This document shows positions 26,965-36,711 of a stretch of 64,000 nt of DNA, piece by piece. The notes under the pieces were generated by a model. It had not been told where the DNA came from. It saw nothing but the letters and a program-made list of their open reading frames with translations, and searched no databases. How positions within the stretch are numbered: the stretch's first letter is position 1; every line of letters begins with the position of its first letter. Source of the DNA: Bacteroidia bacterium (lineage in GTDB: Bacteria; Bacteroidota; Bacteroidia; Cytophagales; Cyclobacteriaceae); assembly GCA_030425425.1 (NCBI GenBank), contig JAUIAO010000026.1, forward strand, positions 1 through 64,000, in the 5' to 3' direction. The position numbers and the translations under genes are program-made.

Positions 26965-28842
26965 TTATGATGCGGCTACTTCAACCTCACCGTCTTTCAC
27001 TACATCTTTTTCTATTCTAAGTTTATCAATGATAAACTCCTGACGCTGTGGAGTGTTTTTACCCATGTAAAAACGCAATAGATCTTTGATTTTGGTATCC
27101 TTCTGCAAAATCACCGGATCCAATCTGATATCTTCACCGATAAAGCCGCCAAACTCCTCAGGAGAAATCTCCCCTAATCCTTTGAAACGAGTGATTTCTG
27201 GTTTGCCTCCTAGTTTTTCAATAGCCGCAATTCGCTCTTCATCACTGTAACAATAGATGGTTTCTTTCTTATTTCTAACTCTAAATAGAGGCGTATCGAG
27301 AATATAAACATGGTTATTCCGCACCAGCTCAGGAAAAAACTGCAGAAAATATGTCAGCAGTAATAATCGAATGTGCATACCATCTACATCCGCATCAGTG
27401 GCAATTACAATTTTGCGATACCGCAAACCTTCCAGCCCGTCTTCGATGTTGAGGGCATGCTGTAGTAGGTTAAACTCTTCATTTTCGTAAACCACTTTTT
27501 TGGTTTGCCCAAAACAATTGAACGGCTTTCCCCTTAAGCTAAACACTGCCTGAGTCTGCACATCACGGCTTTTGGTAATAGAGCCACTGGCACTATCTCC
27601 TTCAGTAATGAAGATCATTGTTTTTTCCTTGATCTCTTCATCACCCTTCTTATCATCAAAGTGAATTCTACAATCCCTTAGTTTCTTATTATGAAGGTTG
27701 GCTTTCTTGGCTCGTTCATTTGCCAGCTTTTTGATTCCTGCAATTTCCTTGCGCTCACGCTCACTTTGCTGGATTCGTTTTAGCAATGCTTCGGCTACCT
27801 GACTATTTCTGTGCAGATAATTATCCAGTTCTGTTTTTAGAAAATCATTGATAAAAGTCCGCATTGTTGGACCTTCAGGAGCTACATTTTGAGAACCAAG
27901 TTTTGTTTTTGTTTGACTTTCAAAGACTGGTTCCTGTACCCTAACGGCTATTGCGCCTACTACAGAAGCACGAACGTCCGCTGCATCAAAATTTTTACCA
28001 TAGAACTCTCTCACTGTTCTTACCAATGCTTCTCGCAATGCTGCGAGATGAGTACCTCCCTGGGTCGTGTGCTGTCCATTCACAAAGGAATAATATTCCT
28101 CACCATATTGATTCGCATGTGTCAGTGCGAGCTCTATGTCTTTTCCTTTTAAATGTATGATTGGATATCTCAGGGCTTCTTCATCGGTCTTCCTTTTCAG
28201 CAAGTCTAAAAGACCTTTCTCGGAGTGGTATTTTTTACCATTGAAATTAATTACTAATCCCGCGTTTAGAAAAGCATAATTCCAAAGCAGATTATCCAAG
28301 TACTCAGGTATAAAATGATAATGCTTAAATACTGTATCATCCGGCTCAAAAATGGTAAGTGTCCCATTTCTATCAGAGGTTTTACTTACTTTCTCATCAT
28401 TTACAATTTCACCTCTTTTGAATTCGGCCACCTTAGTCTCTCCATCTCTGAAGGATTGCACTTTGAAATAGGTACTTAATGCGTTCACAGCCTTGGTACC
28501 TACCCCATTAAGACCTACTGATTTCTGGAAGGCTCCTGAATCGTATTTACCGCCTGTGTTGATCTTACTCACACAATCTACCACTTTCCCAAGTGGAATA
28601 CCTCTGCCATAATCCCTCACTTCTACCCTTCGGTCTGTCACTTTCACGTTGATGGTTTTACCATGGCCCATCATGTGTTCATCTATACTATTGTCCAGGA
28701 CCTCCTTTACCAAAACATAAATTCCATCATCTTGCGCTGATCCATCTCCTAATTTTCCTATATACATACCCGGTCTTAGCCGTATATGTTCTTTCCAGTC
28801 CAGCGACTTGATACTATCCTCGTTGTATTGAACGTCTGCCAT
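26965..28842 (-). CDS. parE: DNA topoisomerase IV subunit B
   Basis: 625 residues. The GHKL ATPase has [19 protein letters not shown] (about 43-61), GRGIPLGKV and [15 protein letters not shown]; the transducer has [19 protein letters not shown]. The TOPRIM domain has [18 protein letters not shown] (about 409-426) and [18 protein letters not shown], and the tail [18 protein letters not shown]. The subunit binds ATP and metal for topoisomerase IV. Its short C-terminus and pairing with parC on the same strand support ParE rather than GyrB. Confidence 0.92.
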   Translation of the reverse strand: MADVQYNEDSIKSLDWKEHIRLRPGMYIGKLGDGSAQDDGIYVLVKEVLDNSIDEHMMGHGKTINVKVTDRRVEVRDYGRGIPLGKVVDCVSKINTGGKYDSGAFQKSVGLNGVGTKAVNALSTYFKVQSFRDGETKVAEFKRGEIVNDEKVSKTSDRNGTLTIFEPDDTVFKHYHFIPEYLDNLLWNYAFLNAGLVINFNGKKYHSEKGLLDLLKRKTDEEALRYPIIHLKGKDIELALTHANQYGEEYYSFVNGQHTTQGGTHLAALREALVRTVREFYGKNFDAADVRASVVGAIAVRVQEPVFESQTKTKLGSQNVAPEGPTMRTFINDFLKTELDNYLHRNSQVAEALLKRIQQSERERKEIAGIKKLANERAKKANLHNKKLRDCRIHFDDKKGDEEIKEKTMIFITEGDSASGSITKSRDVQTQAVFSLRGKPFNCFGQTKKVVYENEEFNLLQHALNIEDGLEGLRYRKIVIATDADVDGMHIRLLLLTYFLQFFPELVRNNHVYILDTPLFRVRNKKETIYCYSDEERIAAIEKLGGKPEITRFKGLGEISPEEFGGFIGEDIRLDPVILQKDTKIKDLLRFYMGKNTPQRQEFIIDKLRIEKDVVKDGEVEVAAS

Positions 28843-28994
28843 TTCTTAGTAAAATCCTATACTATTTGTGTGTAATCCAAAAAAACCAGCATTGAAGTTA
28901 GACAAATTTCAAAACTTTAAAAGAATGTTTCGAAATTGTTAACCTTAGCTTTTAAATGAAGTCAAAACCCCTAAAATATTGCTAATCAATAGGG

Positions 28995-29417
28995 TTAAGA
29001 ACGTTTCATCAGCAAATAAATTAATCCTACCAACCAGGAGAAAATGATAATCGGCCCCATATAATTGAGGTAGCTGAAGCTTGAAGGGTCCAAATGATTG
29101 GTATTGTTGATGACTCCAATAAATCCAATTAGCAATGTAACATAGATATTGATCACAAATGCCGCAGCTCTGGCCCAGGCCTGAGCATAAAGTGTAGGAA
29201 TGAGTGGTTCTGTTTTTTGCTGAATGAATAATAGAAAGATATTAATCACTACAAATACGCCAATTGCATAATAGAAGAAATGTTCTTTGTGCAGCTGCAA
29301 TGATTGTTCTTCCAAGGAGAGCTTAACCATCACAGGTAAATAGGCATAAACCAAGAGCAAAATACCCAGAAATAATGCGATGGACAGGAATTTTAAGAAA
29401 TTGACTACTCTGAGCAT
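28995..29417 (-). CDS. Small four-helix membrane protein, unknown
   Basis: 140 residues with four hydrophobic segments at about 9-30, 48-64, 86-107 and 120-137; the loops are short. The sequence (for example AQAWARAAAFVINIYVTLLI) resembles nothing I can name. It sits in the inner membrane. A TACTTTTGC box 53 bp upstream looks like its promoter. It is divergent from the sigma factor gene and 152 bp from parE. No function is assigned. Confidence 0.75.
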   Translation of the reverse strand: MLRVVNFLKFLSIALFLGILLLVYAYLPVMVKLSLEEQSLQLHKEHFFYYAIGVFVVINIFLLFIQQKTEPLIPTLYAQAWARAAAFVINIYVTLLIGFIGVINNTNHLDPSSFSYLNYMGPIIIFSWLVGLIYLLMKRS

Positions 29418-29469
29418 AAAAATTTATTTGAAGACTGTAATTTTCAATGGGTTATTATCACTAACCGCG

Positions 29470-29477
29470 CAAAAGTA
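29470..29477 (-). promoter_or_regulatory. -7 promoter box (TACTTTTG) for the four-helix membrane protein
   Basis: On the minus strand this reads TACTTTTG followed by C, a close match to the Bacteroidota -7 box. It lies 53 bp before the ATG at 29417. No -33 TTG at standard spacing was seen. It also lies 22 bp upstream of the divergent sigma gene start. Confidence 0.5.
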
Positions 29478-29498
29478 GATCAGACCAACGAAACCACC

Positions 29499-29990
29499 TT
29501 GAGTGAACAGGAATTTATAGAGCAGATCAGTAATCATCAGGGGATCATCAATAAGATCATCTATTTATACATTGATGACTCTCAGGATAGACAAGACTTG
29601 AGGCAAGAAATCCAACTGCAGGCTTGGAAAGCAATTGGTCGGTTTCGTGGTGATTCGCAGTTTAGCACCTGGCTATATCGTGTCGCACTGAATACTGTTT
29701 TGACGTTCAGGAGAAAAAATAAAATCAATGCGACCGACCTGGATAAAGTTTCTCATCATCTGATTATAGTAGATCATGAACCCTCTGATAGGTCTGAGCT
29801 ACTTTTTAGGGCGATAAAAAAACTGAATGACGTGGATAAAGCAATCATTACTCTGCATCTGGAGGATTATGACAATAGTGAGATTGCTGAAATCACTGGC
29901 CTGAGCAAAAACAATGTCGGTGTGAAACTCCACAGAATCAAACAAAGCTTGAAAGAACAACTAAAGAAAAGTGCAGCATGGACGAACTAA
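29499..29990 (+). CDS. ECF-type RNA polymerase sigma factor, TTG start
   Basis: 163 residues. Region 2 contains YIDDSQDRQDLRQEIQLQAW and FRGDSQFSTWLYRVALNTVL; region 4 contains ITLHLEDYDNSEIAEITGLS and NVGVKLHRIKQSLKEQLKKS. It is a second, FecR-independent type of ECF sigma. No in-frame ATG lies at a sensible place, so the TTG at 29499 is chosen. It overlaps the next gene by 13 bp, so the two are coupled, as sigma and anti-sigma genes usually are. Confidence 0.88.
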   Translation: MSEQEFIEQISNHQGIINKIIYLYIDDSQDRQDLRQEIQLQAWKAIGRFRGDSQFSTWLYRVALNTVLTFRRKNKINATDLDKVSHHLIIVDHEPSDRSELLFRAIKKLNDVDKAIITLHLEDYDNSEIAEITGLSKNNVGVKLHRIKQSLKEQLKKSAAWTN

Positions 29991-30571
29991 AAGAAGTATG
30001 GAAAAACTGGGAGTTCAAGGAAGAGAGCACTTCACCAGCCAAAACGATTAATGAACAGGATTCTAATGGTTTAATTGAAAAACTTAGAAGAAAAGTTCAA
30101 TGGAAGTTTTATTACGCTGTTGCTTTTACAGCAGTATTTACCATATCCTTACCTTTTATTTTTCCACTGGCATCTCAGATTCTGTTTACGATATTAAATG
30201 TGGCCTATTTGATTGGTTCGATCTTACTCTTTCAAGAGCTTAAGATTTTAAAAGCAGGTGTTGATATGAGTCAAAATATGCTTACAGGGCTCATTACTTA
30301 TAAGAATAGAATCAGGCGTGTACTCCATTATGAAGAATTGGTAGGCCTATGCCTCTACCCTGTTTCTGGAAGTGCTGGCTTTTTTCTTGGAATGCAAGCC
30401 GTAGATCGGGAAGCTGAAATCATGAATAGCAGCCGAGACTGGGCTTGGTTTATTGCCACCATGGTGGTTCTCACTCTCGCTGGCCATTGGTTGGCCAGAT
30501 GGATGAACCGTAAAGCTTTTGGAAAATATCTGGATCAACTTGACCGTAATATCAAAGAACTCATGAATTGA
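29978..30571 (+). CDS. Membrane protein, candidate partner of the sigma factor
   Basis: 197 residues. A polar cytoplasmic N-terminus (about 1-42, MDELKEVWKNWEFKEESTSP) is followed by two hydrophobic segments at about 44-65 and 68-85, and two more at about 120-136 and 150-166. No zinc-binding His-Cys motif of ordinary anti-sigma factors is visible. By position (13-bp overlap with an ECF sigma gene) and topology it may anchor and restrain the sigma factor; that is inference. Confidence 0.7.
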   Translation: MDELKEVWKNWEFKEESTSPAKTINEQDSNGLIEKLRRKVQWKFYYAVAFTAVFTISLPFIFPLASQILFTILNVAYLIGSILLFQELKILKAGVDMSQNMLTGLITYKNRIRRVLHYEELVGLCLYPVSGSAGFFLGMQAVDREAEIMNSSRDWAWFIATMVVLTLAGHWLARWMNRKAFGKYLDQLDRNIKELMN

Positions 30572-30624
30572 ATCTATACCCCTGATCATCACCAAATTAA
30601 GAAGAAGAATATAAATTTGGGATT

Positions 30625-31857
30625 ATGAACGTTAACCCCGTACTCCTCTCAATCCCCGTTTATTTCCTGCTAATCGGCATAGAATTGCTTATTCAGGCTT
30701 TTCGCAAGCGCAAAATCTACCGTCTGAATGATGCCGTAACGAATATCTCTTGTGGAATTACACAGCAGGTAACCGGTGCATTTTTCAAGATTCTAACGAT
30801 TGGCGCCTACCAATATGTATTTGAAAACTGGGCGATATTTGAAATCCCCAACACCTGGTGGTCTTGGGTACTGCTCGTACTAGGCGTTGATTTTTTTTAT
30901 TATTGGGCGCATAGAATGAGTCATGAAATCAATCTATTCTGGGGTGGACATGTGGTTCATCATCAGAGTGAGGACTATAACTTTTCAGTAGCCTTAAGAC
31001 AAAGTTCATTGCAAACATTATGGACCTTTTACTTTTACCTGCCTCTTGCCATCATTGGATTTGATACCCTCAACTTTCTTTTTGTATCTGCGCTCAATAC
31101 CGTGTATCAATTCTGGATTCATACTGAGACCATTGGTAAACTCCCAAAACCTATCGAGTACATATTCAATACCCCTTCACACCACCGCGTACATCATGGG
31201 CGAAATCCCAAGTATATCGATAAGAATCATGCAGGATCACTCATTATTTGGGACAGATTGTTTGGTACTTTTCAAGAAGAAGAAGAACGACCGACTTATG
31301 GCATTACTAAGCCTCTCAACACCTGGAATCCGGTTTGGGCAAACATTCAGTATTACACTGATATGTCTCAACAGCTGAAGCACACGCAGGGCATTGTGAA
31401 TAAATTGAAGGTGATATGGTACAAACCGGGTTGGAGACCAGAGGAGCAAGGCGGATATCAGTCGGCACCAGAAGTGAACTCTGGCAATTATATAAAGTAC
31501 GACAACCATCCTTCATTGAAAATGAATCTTTATGTGCTGGTTCAATTCATCATCATTCTCGCTCTCTCATCTATATTTTTGTTTACTGAATCCAATTATT
31601 TGTTAGTTGAAAAACTATTTTTTTCATCAGTCATCATATGGGCTGTCGGCCAATTTGGTGTGTTGCTGGACAATAACCCGAGGTGGTTGAAACTCGAAAT
31701 TTTAAGGATTGTCTATGCAGCAGTAATTATCGGATACCTAATGAACCAAACATGGGTTTGGATAGTTGTTGCTGGGTATTCATTGGTCAGTCTCGGTTGG
31801 TATTTTTGGATAATCAGTGACCAAAAGCAGACAAACTCAACAGTATCAAAAGCATGA
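30625..31857 (+). CDS. Sterol desaturase/fatty acid hydroxylase family protein
   Basis: 410 residues, several membrane segments. The di-iron histidine clusters are visible: YYWAHRMSHEINLFWGGHVV and HHQSEDYNFS (about 91-120), and PSHHRVHHGRNPKYIDKNHA (about 184-203). This family uses non-haem iron and O2 to hydroxylate or desaturate sterols, carotenoids or lipids. After about 290 there is an extra C-terminal membrane region not needed for catalysis. TAAATTTG, a -7-type box, ends only 5 bp before the ATG, hinting at a very short leader. It overlaps the next lipoprotein gene by 4 bp. Confidence 0.87.
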   Translation: MNVNPVLLSIPVYFLLIGIELLIQAFRKRKIYRLNDAVTNISCGITQQVTGAFFKILTIGAYQYVFENWAIFEIPNTWWSWVLLVLGVDFFYYWAHRMSHEINLFWGGHVVHHQSEDYNFSVALRQSSLQTLWTFYFYLPLAIIGFDTLNFLFVSALNTVYQFWIHTETIGKLPKPIEYIFNTPSHHRVHHGRNPKYIDKNHAGSLIIWDRLFGTFQEEEERPTYGITKPLNTWNPVWANIQYYTDMSQQLKHTQGIVNKLKVIWYKPGWRPEEQGGYQSAPEVNSGNYIKYDNHPSLKMNLYVLVQFIIILALSSIFLFTESNYLLVEKLFFSSVIIWAVGQFGVLLDNNPRWLKLEILRIVYAAVIIGYLMNQTWVWIVVAGYSLVSLGWYFWIISDQKQTNSTVSKA

Positions 31858-32213
31858 AAAACGCCTCATTTATAGTATTATTATTGACTCTGGCCAGTTG
31901 TTATTCTATACCCGAAATCGAGAATTTCGATATTGAAACATGGAAAAAAGATGCTAGGACCTGTGAAGACACAAGGATAAAATTAGCTCAAACGCTTATC
32001 GCTCAGTCCGACAAACTTCTCGGTGAAGGAGAAGCAGAAATCAAAGGACTGCTAGGCAAGCCTTCTGAACACGAACTATACAATAGAAATCAAAAATTCT
32101 TCTACTATAATCTACACGAGGAAAATTGTCCGGATGCTAAACGACTAAGCATTAAGTTTGATGCTTTGGATCGGGCAAAAGAAGTAAGAATAATCAGCTG
32201 GAGAAATAAATAA
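31854..32213 (+). CDS. Small predicted lipoprotein
   Basis: 119 residues. The start MKNASFIVLLLTLASCYSIP is a lipoprotein signal with lipobox LASC. The mature part contains ADKLLGEGEAEIKGLLGKPS-like sequence (SDKLLGEGEAEIKGLLGKPS, about 58-77), whose helix-then-GKPS turn resembles the SmpA/BamE-like or DUF-type small envelope lipoproteins, but this is only a resemblance. It overlaps the hydroxylase gene by 4 bp and is probably co-expressed. Confidence 0.78.
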   Translation: MKNASFIVLLLTLASCYSIPEIENFDIETWKKDARTCEDTRIKLAQTLIAQSDKLLGEGEAEIKGLLGKPSEHELYNRNQKFFYYNLHEENCPDAKRLSIKFDALDRAKEVRIISWRNK

Positions 32214-32253
32214 TGATGGCATTCTATTTGTTTAAGAGCTGAAAAAAGTCAGA

Positions 32254-32703
32254 ATGAAAAAGCTAATCATCCTTGTAGTGTCAATTATTGCGTTGAGCTG
32301 TCAGAGGGAATATATAGAGCCTACATTTAATGGCGTTAGTCAAATCGAGTTTGACAAATTATCGGGGACAAAAGCGCATGTAAAAGGGATTGCACACTTT
32401 CATAATCCTAACAAACAGCAACTAAAACTCAAAAAAGTTGATGTTGATGTTTTGCTGAAAGATAAAATCATCGGAAATATCAATCAGAATATTGATATCA
32501 AAATACCCTCTAAGTCAAGTTTCGAAATCCCACTTAATGCCAATTTCAATCTCTCTGATATAGGGCTAATGAGCGGTTTGCTTATGTTTATTAGTGGGAA
32601 TGACCTTGACCTGGATTATAAAGGTGAAATCATAGTGAGCTACTACGGAGTACCACAACGTATACCAATTGAATATCAGGCATCTGTCAATATCAAACAA
32701 TAA
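32254..32703 (+). CDS. LEA type 2-like lipoprotein
   Basis: 149 residues. Lipoprotein signal MKKLIILVVSIIALSCQREY (lipobox ALSC). The mature domain is a single beta-sandwich with VKGIAHFHNPNKQQLKLKKV (about 48-67) and KIPSKSSFEIPLNANFNL, matching the LEA_2/WHy-type pattern of an N-P-N turn after a strand. Such domains are stress- or lipid-associated in plants; in bacteria the role is unclear. It is 40 bp after the previous lipoprotein gene and 124 bp before a terminator. Confidence 0.75.
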   Translation: MKKLIILVVSIIALSCQREYIEPTFNGVSQIEFDKLSGTKAHVKGIAHFHNPNKQQLKLKKVDVDVLLKDKIIGNINQNIDIKIPSKSSFEIPLNANFNLSDIGLMSGLLMFISGNDLDLDYKGEIIVSYYGVPQRIPIEYQASVNIKQ

Positions 32704-32827
32704 CTCCTGATCTAAACAATTCGCAGACTTTAGCGTTCTTAAAGGTAGAAAACATTGATAGCCAATCTATCAGTGCCAAGTGTAAGCGGCAAGCACCAAA
32801 TCCAAAGTGTAAGTCGCATCGCAAGCG

Positions 32828-32854
32828 GTCTAACCATGAGGTTAGGCTTTTTTT
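32828..32854 (+). terminator. Intrinsic terminator after the LEA-type lipoprotein gene
   Basis: An 8-bp stem (GTCTAACC with GGTTAGGC, one G-U pair) and an ATGA loop are followed by seven T residues. It closes the 30.6-32.7 kb unit. The stretch between the gene end and this hairpin contains two copies of AAGTGTAAG but no other feature I can name. Confidence 0.85.
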
Positions 32855-32930
32855 GTTTCTTAGGATTGCACTTTTTAATCATAAATCCACATTTTTGATT
32901 CCTTTCAAAACAAGTGACCCTGTATTCTAA

Positions 32931-34130
32931 ATGTCAAAAAAGAAAATTACACTTATTGGCCCTGGTGCTTTAATTGCTGCAGCATTTATTGGTCCGGGAA
33001 CAGTCACGGTCTGTACGCTTGCAGGTGTCAATTATGGTGTAGAGATACTCTGGGTAGTGGTGCTTTCGGTGGCACTTACCACGCTTTTTCAGTATATGTC
33101 TGCTAAGGTCGGAGTGGTAACGGGTAAAGATCTTACCCAACTTCTAAGATTAGAAATCAATAACCCTTTAATAAAAGCACTGGCATCAACAGCAGTTGTT
33201 TCTGCGATTGTAATTGGAAATGCGGCTTACGAAGCTGGGAATATCAGTGGAGGAGCATTGGGACTTGATACTTTTATTGTGCCAAAAAGTGGGAATATTT
33301 ACCCAATAATTATCGGAGGTTTGGCTTTTGTGTTCTTATGGTTTGGTAATCAAAAAATATTGGAAACAGGGCTCACAATCCTTATTGCTTTAATGAGCCT
33401 TGCTTTTGTTTATACAGCATTCAATGCCTTTATCGATTGGGAATCAATAGTTTCAGGACTTTTTATCCCCACGATTCCTGATGGCAGTCTTCTGACCATT
33501 CTTGCGCTTTTAGGAACCACCATCGTTCCATATAATCTATTTCTTCATGCCTCATTGGCCAAAACGAAATGGAAAGGCCCAAATGACCTGGCTCAAATGA
33601 AACGTGACACGATGCTGTCCATTTTAATCGGAGGAGCTATATCCATGTCTATTGTGATCGCAGCCTCAGCTGTACAGGGTGAACCAATCCGCAGTGCAAT
33701 CGACCTTGCCAATGGACTGGAACCTACATTTGGAAGTCTGGCTCAGTCTTTCGTTTCTATTGGTCTTTTTGCTGCAGGACTTACCTCTGCAATCACAGCT
33801 CCCCTTGCAGCAGCCTATGTACTCTCAGGTATTTGGGGTAAGAGCACGGATCGTAAAAGCTCATTTTTCCGATCAACATGGATGATCATTTTGGGAATTG
33901 GTATTTTGTTTTCCACAATTGGTTTTAAGCCTATTTTACTCATTCAATTTGCTCAAGTGGCCAATGGTTTAGTCTTACCATTCATTGCACTATTTCTCAT
34001 TTGGGTTTCCAGTCAAAAATCTATTTTAGGCACTTACATTAACCATCGTTGGATGAACATTACGGGAATTGTGGCGATGGTTTTTGTGATTGTAATTGGT
34101 TTGAAAGGTATTTGGGGAGTTATTGCTTAA
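32931..34130 (+). CDS. NRAMP-family transporter with altered metal-site motifs
   Basis: 399 residues, about eleven membrane segments. The opening LIGPGALIAAAFIGPGTVTV aligns with the NRAMP first helix, where DPGN is normal; here it reads GPGT (about 21-24). In the sixth helix TTIVPYNLFLHASLAKTKW replaces the usual MPHN with VPYN (about 199-202). The rest, including GGALGLDTFIVPKSGN and TSAITAPLAAAYVLSGIWG, follows the family. NRAMP proteins carry divalent metals with protons; the changed ligands argue against ordinary Mn/Fe transport here. It is transcribed alone, 76 bp after a terminator. Confidence 0.85.
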   Translation: MSKKKITLIGPGALIAAAFIGPGTVTVCTLAGVNYGVEILWVVVLSVALTTLFQYMSAKVGVVTGKDLTQLLRLEINNPLIKALASTAVVSAIVIGNAAYEAGNISGGALGLDTFIVPKSGNIYPIIIGGLAFVFLWFGNQKILETGLTILIALMSLAFVYTAFNAFIDWESIVSGLFIPTIPDGSLLTILALLGTTIVPYNLFLHASLAKTKWKGPNDLAQMKRDTMLSILIGGAISMSIVIAASAVQGEPIRSAIDLANGLEPTFGSLAQSFVSIGLFAAGLTSAITAPLAAAYVLSGIWGKSTDRKSSFFRSTWMIILGIGILFSTIGFKPILLIQFAQVANGLVLPFIALFLIWVSSQKSILGTYINHRWMNITGIVAMVFVIVIGLKGIWGVIA

Positions 34131-34196
34131 TTTGACCATAAACGAACAAAAGCAGCTTCATACTGTTTTTCTGAGTATCAATTCAAATTTCACATA

Positions 34197-35891
34197 ATGA
34201 ACAAATTTCTCCTACTATTCTCAATGCTATGCACCATTGGCTATCAGTCATTTTCGCAGGATCGGATCAATGGTGAACTCTTCGCCACCAGGTCAGAAGT
34301 CCTTGCTCAAAATGGGATGGTCGCCACTAGTCACCCATTAGCAACTCAAGTTGGCCTGGATATTTTAAAAAAAGGTGGAAACGCGATCGATGCAGCTATA
34401 GCTGCCAATGCTACCTTGGGTCTGATGGAACCAACAGGCTGCGGAATTGGAGGTGATTTGTTTGCTATAGTCTGGGACGCGAAAACCCAAAAATTATATG
34501 GGCTCAATGCCAGTGGTCGTTCTCCAAAAAATCTAACTATTGATTACTTCAAAGAAAACAATATCGATAAAATTCCGGCATACGGACCTCTCCCGGTAAA
34601 TGTCCCGGGTGCTGTGGATGGATGGTTTTCTCTTCATGATCGATTTGGGAAGTTAAAAATGAAAGACCTCCTCACACCGGCTATCAATTATGCTGAAAGC
34701 GGATTTCCGGTAACTCAATTGATCGGTTACTATTTGGGGTCAGTAAACCGATTCCAACGGATGGGATTCCCGAATATTGAGGATACTTATATCAATCAAA
34801 ATGGGGGCAATCTACCACAGGAGGGTGAAATCTATAAAAACCCATATCTGGCAGGAACCTATCGCAAACTTATCAAAGGGGGCCGAGATGCTTATTATAT
34901 AGGAGAAATCGCTGAGACTATTACCTCTTTCATTCAGGAGCAAGGTGGTTTCCTGACAATGGAAGATTTTGCCACTCATCAATCCGAATGGGTGGAACCT
35001 GCATCAGTTAATTACAGAGGATATGATGTCTGGGAATTGCCTCCAAATGGGCAAGGAATTACAGCCCTTCAGATGCTTCAGATTCTGGAAGAATATGATT
35101 TCTCCAATATTGAATTTGGCAGTGCTGAACACCTTCATTTGTTTACTGAAGCTAAGAAACTGGCTTTTGAAGACCGGGCAAAATACTATGCCGATATGCA
35201 ATTTGCAGATGTTCCTGTTGAAGAATTGATTTCCAAAGAATATGCGCTCGAAAGAAAGAAACTGATTGGAGAAAGAGCTGGGAAATACTCTGCAGGAGAA
35301 ATCAGTAAAGGTGAAACAATCTATCTCACTGTGGCCGATAAAGAGGGTAACATGATTTCACTCATTCAGAGTAACTATCGTGGAATGGGTTCCGGAATGG
35401 TCCCTCCAAAATTAGGTTTTATGCTTCAAGACAGAGGAGAGTTATTCAATCTCAGCGAAGGTTTTGCCAATACCTACGAACCAGGTAAACGTCCTTTCCA
35501 CACGATCATCCCTGCATTCATCACCAAAGATGGTAAGCCATATGTGAGTTTTGGCGTTATGGGTGGCGATTTCCAGCCTCAAGGTCATACACAGATTGTG
35601 ATGAACCTGATCGACTTTGGAATGGGGCTGCAAGAAGCCGGCGATGCTCCAAGGTGGGACCATACAGGCACCTCCACTCCTACTGGAGAAGTTGCTGATG
35701 GCACTGGAGAAGTAAGAGTAGAGTCTGGAATCTCCTACAAAACAGTGCGCGATTTGATGAGCAAAGGCCACAAAGTGGGCTTTGTTCGTGGTGTTTATGG
35801 TGGCTATCAGGCCATTCTGTGGGACGATGAAAACAAAGTCTATCACGGTGCTTCCGAGAGCCGGAAAGATGGTCAGGCTGCGGGGTATTAG
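34197..35891 (+). CDS. ggt: Gamma-glutamyltransferase family protein
   Basis: 564 residues with a signal peptide (MNKFLLLFSMLCTIGYQSFS). N-terminal landmarks: MVATSHPLATQVGLDILKKG, NAIDAAIAANATLGLMEPTG, GIGGDLFAIVWD. The autoprocessing/catalytic Thr lies in KGETIYLTVADKEGNMIS near residue 375, where most members read TTHxSVVD; Thr is kept but the next two positions are Ile-Tyr. YRGMGSGMVPPKLGFMLQDR follows. The family cleaves glutathione or related gamma-glutamyl compounds in the periplasm; some members are acylases instead. It ends 25 bp before the next gene. Confidence 0.88.
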   Translation: MNKFLLLFSMLCTIGYQSFSQDRINGELFATRSEVLAQNGMVATSHPLATQVGLDILKKGGNAIDAAIAANATLGLMEPTGCGIGGDLFAIVWDAKTQKLYGLNASGRSPKNLTIDYFKENNIDKIPAYGPLPVNVPGAVDGWFSLHDRFGKLKMKDLLTPAINYAESGFPVTQLIGYYLGSVNRFQRMGFPNIEDTYINQNGGNLPQEGEIYKNPYLAGTYRKLIKGGRDAYYIGEIAETITSFIQEQGGFLTMEDFATHQSEWVEPASVNYRGYDVWELPPNGQGITALQMLQILEEYDFSNIEFGSAEHLHLFTEAKKLAFEDRAKYYADMQFADVPVEELISKEYALERKKLIGERAGKYSAGEISKGETIYLTVADKEGNMISLIQSNYRGMGSGMVPPKLGFMLQDRGELFNLSEGFANTYEPGKRPFHTIIPAFITKDGKPYVSFGVMGGDFQPQGHTQIVMNLIDFGMGLQEAGDAPRWDHTGTSTPTGEVADGTGEVRVESGISYKTVRDLMSKGHKVGFVRGVYGGYQAILWDDENKVYHGASESRKDGQAAGY

Positions 35892-35916
35892 TTATTGGGT
35901 TAACAGGAGTTTAAAA

Positions 35917-36621
35917 ATGAAGTTAGTAACATGGAACTGCAACGGAGCACTGAGAAAGAAATTTAATGTACTTTCATCATTAAAGGCTGACATATACATA
36001 ATCCAAGAATGTGAAGATCCAAAACAATCGAAAGACGTCCTTTATAAAGAATGGGCAAATTCATATTTGTGGATTGGAGATAATAAAAATAAGGGAATTG
36101 GAATCTTCACATCCAATAAAATCTCCATCGAACAATTAAACTGGAGTAATCAATTTAAAGACCACAGTGTAAAACACTTCTTACCCTGTTTATTAAACAA
36201 AAAGATTCAACTTTTAGCTGTTTGGACTCACCAGAACAACTCCCCTACTTTCGGATACATTGGACAATTTTGGAAATATCTTCAAACCAATAAAGCGCAT
36301 TTCAAGAACATTATAATAGCGGGTGATTTTAATAGTAATGCAATTTGGGATAAATGGGATCGTTGGTGGAATCATTCTGATTGCTCCAAAGAACTCTCTG
36401 AATTGGGAATTATCAGTGCATACCACAAATTAATGGACGAAAAACCTGGAAATGAAAGCCAACCAACATTCTTCCTTCAACGCAATACAAATAAGCCTTA
36501 TCATATTGATTATTTCTACTTATCAGACACCTTCTTGACATCTAATTCTTACCTAACAATTGGTAAAAAATCAAAATGGATAGAAATAAGTGATCATTTA
36601 CCATTAATTCTAGAATTATAA
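35917..36621 (+). CDS. Endonuclease/exonuclease/phosphatase family protein
   Basis: 234 residues from the ATG at 35917; the longer frame from 35782 overlaps ggt and lacks family sequence. An AGGAG lies 10 bp upstream, rare in this window. Landmarks: MKLVTWNCNGALRKKFNVLS, DIYIIQECEDPKQSKD (catalytic Glu), IIIAGDFNSNAIWDKWDR and EISDHLPLILEL. This is a cytoplasmic exonuclease III-like fold acting on phosphodiesters. It is noticeably richer in A/T and in Trp/Asn than its neighbours, which may mean transfer, but I have not measured this. It ends just before the 21/42-bp repeat region. Confidence 0.83.
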   Translation: MKLVTWNCNGALRKKFNVLSSLKADIYIIQECEDPKQSKDVLYKEWANSYLWIGDNKNKGIGIFTSNKISIEQLNWSNQFKDHSVKHFLPCLLNKKIQLLAVWTHQNNSPTFGYIGQFWKYLQTNKAHFKNIIIAGDFNSNAIWDKWDRWWNHSDCSKELSELGIISAYHKLMDEKPGNESQPTFFLQRNTNKPYHIDYFYLSDTFLTSNSYLTIGKKSKWIEISDHLPLILEL

Positions 36622-36711
36622 AAACTATAGAAATTCTAAAGGTTACAAATGATTAAAAAGGTTATACACATTTAATGTACTGTCAAAATTCCCGATCACA
36701 AATCCATAACT

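Noticed and set aside
35782-35916. Longer start for the second EEP protein
   Set aside because: The added residues overlap ggt in another frame; the ATG at 35917 has an AGGAG and starts with the family motif.
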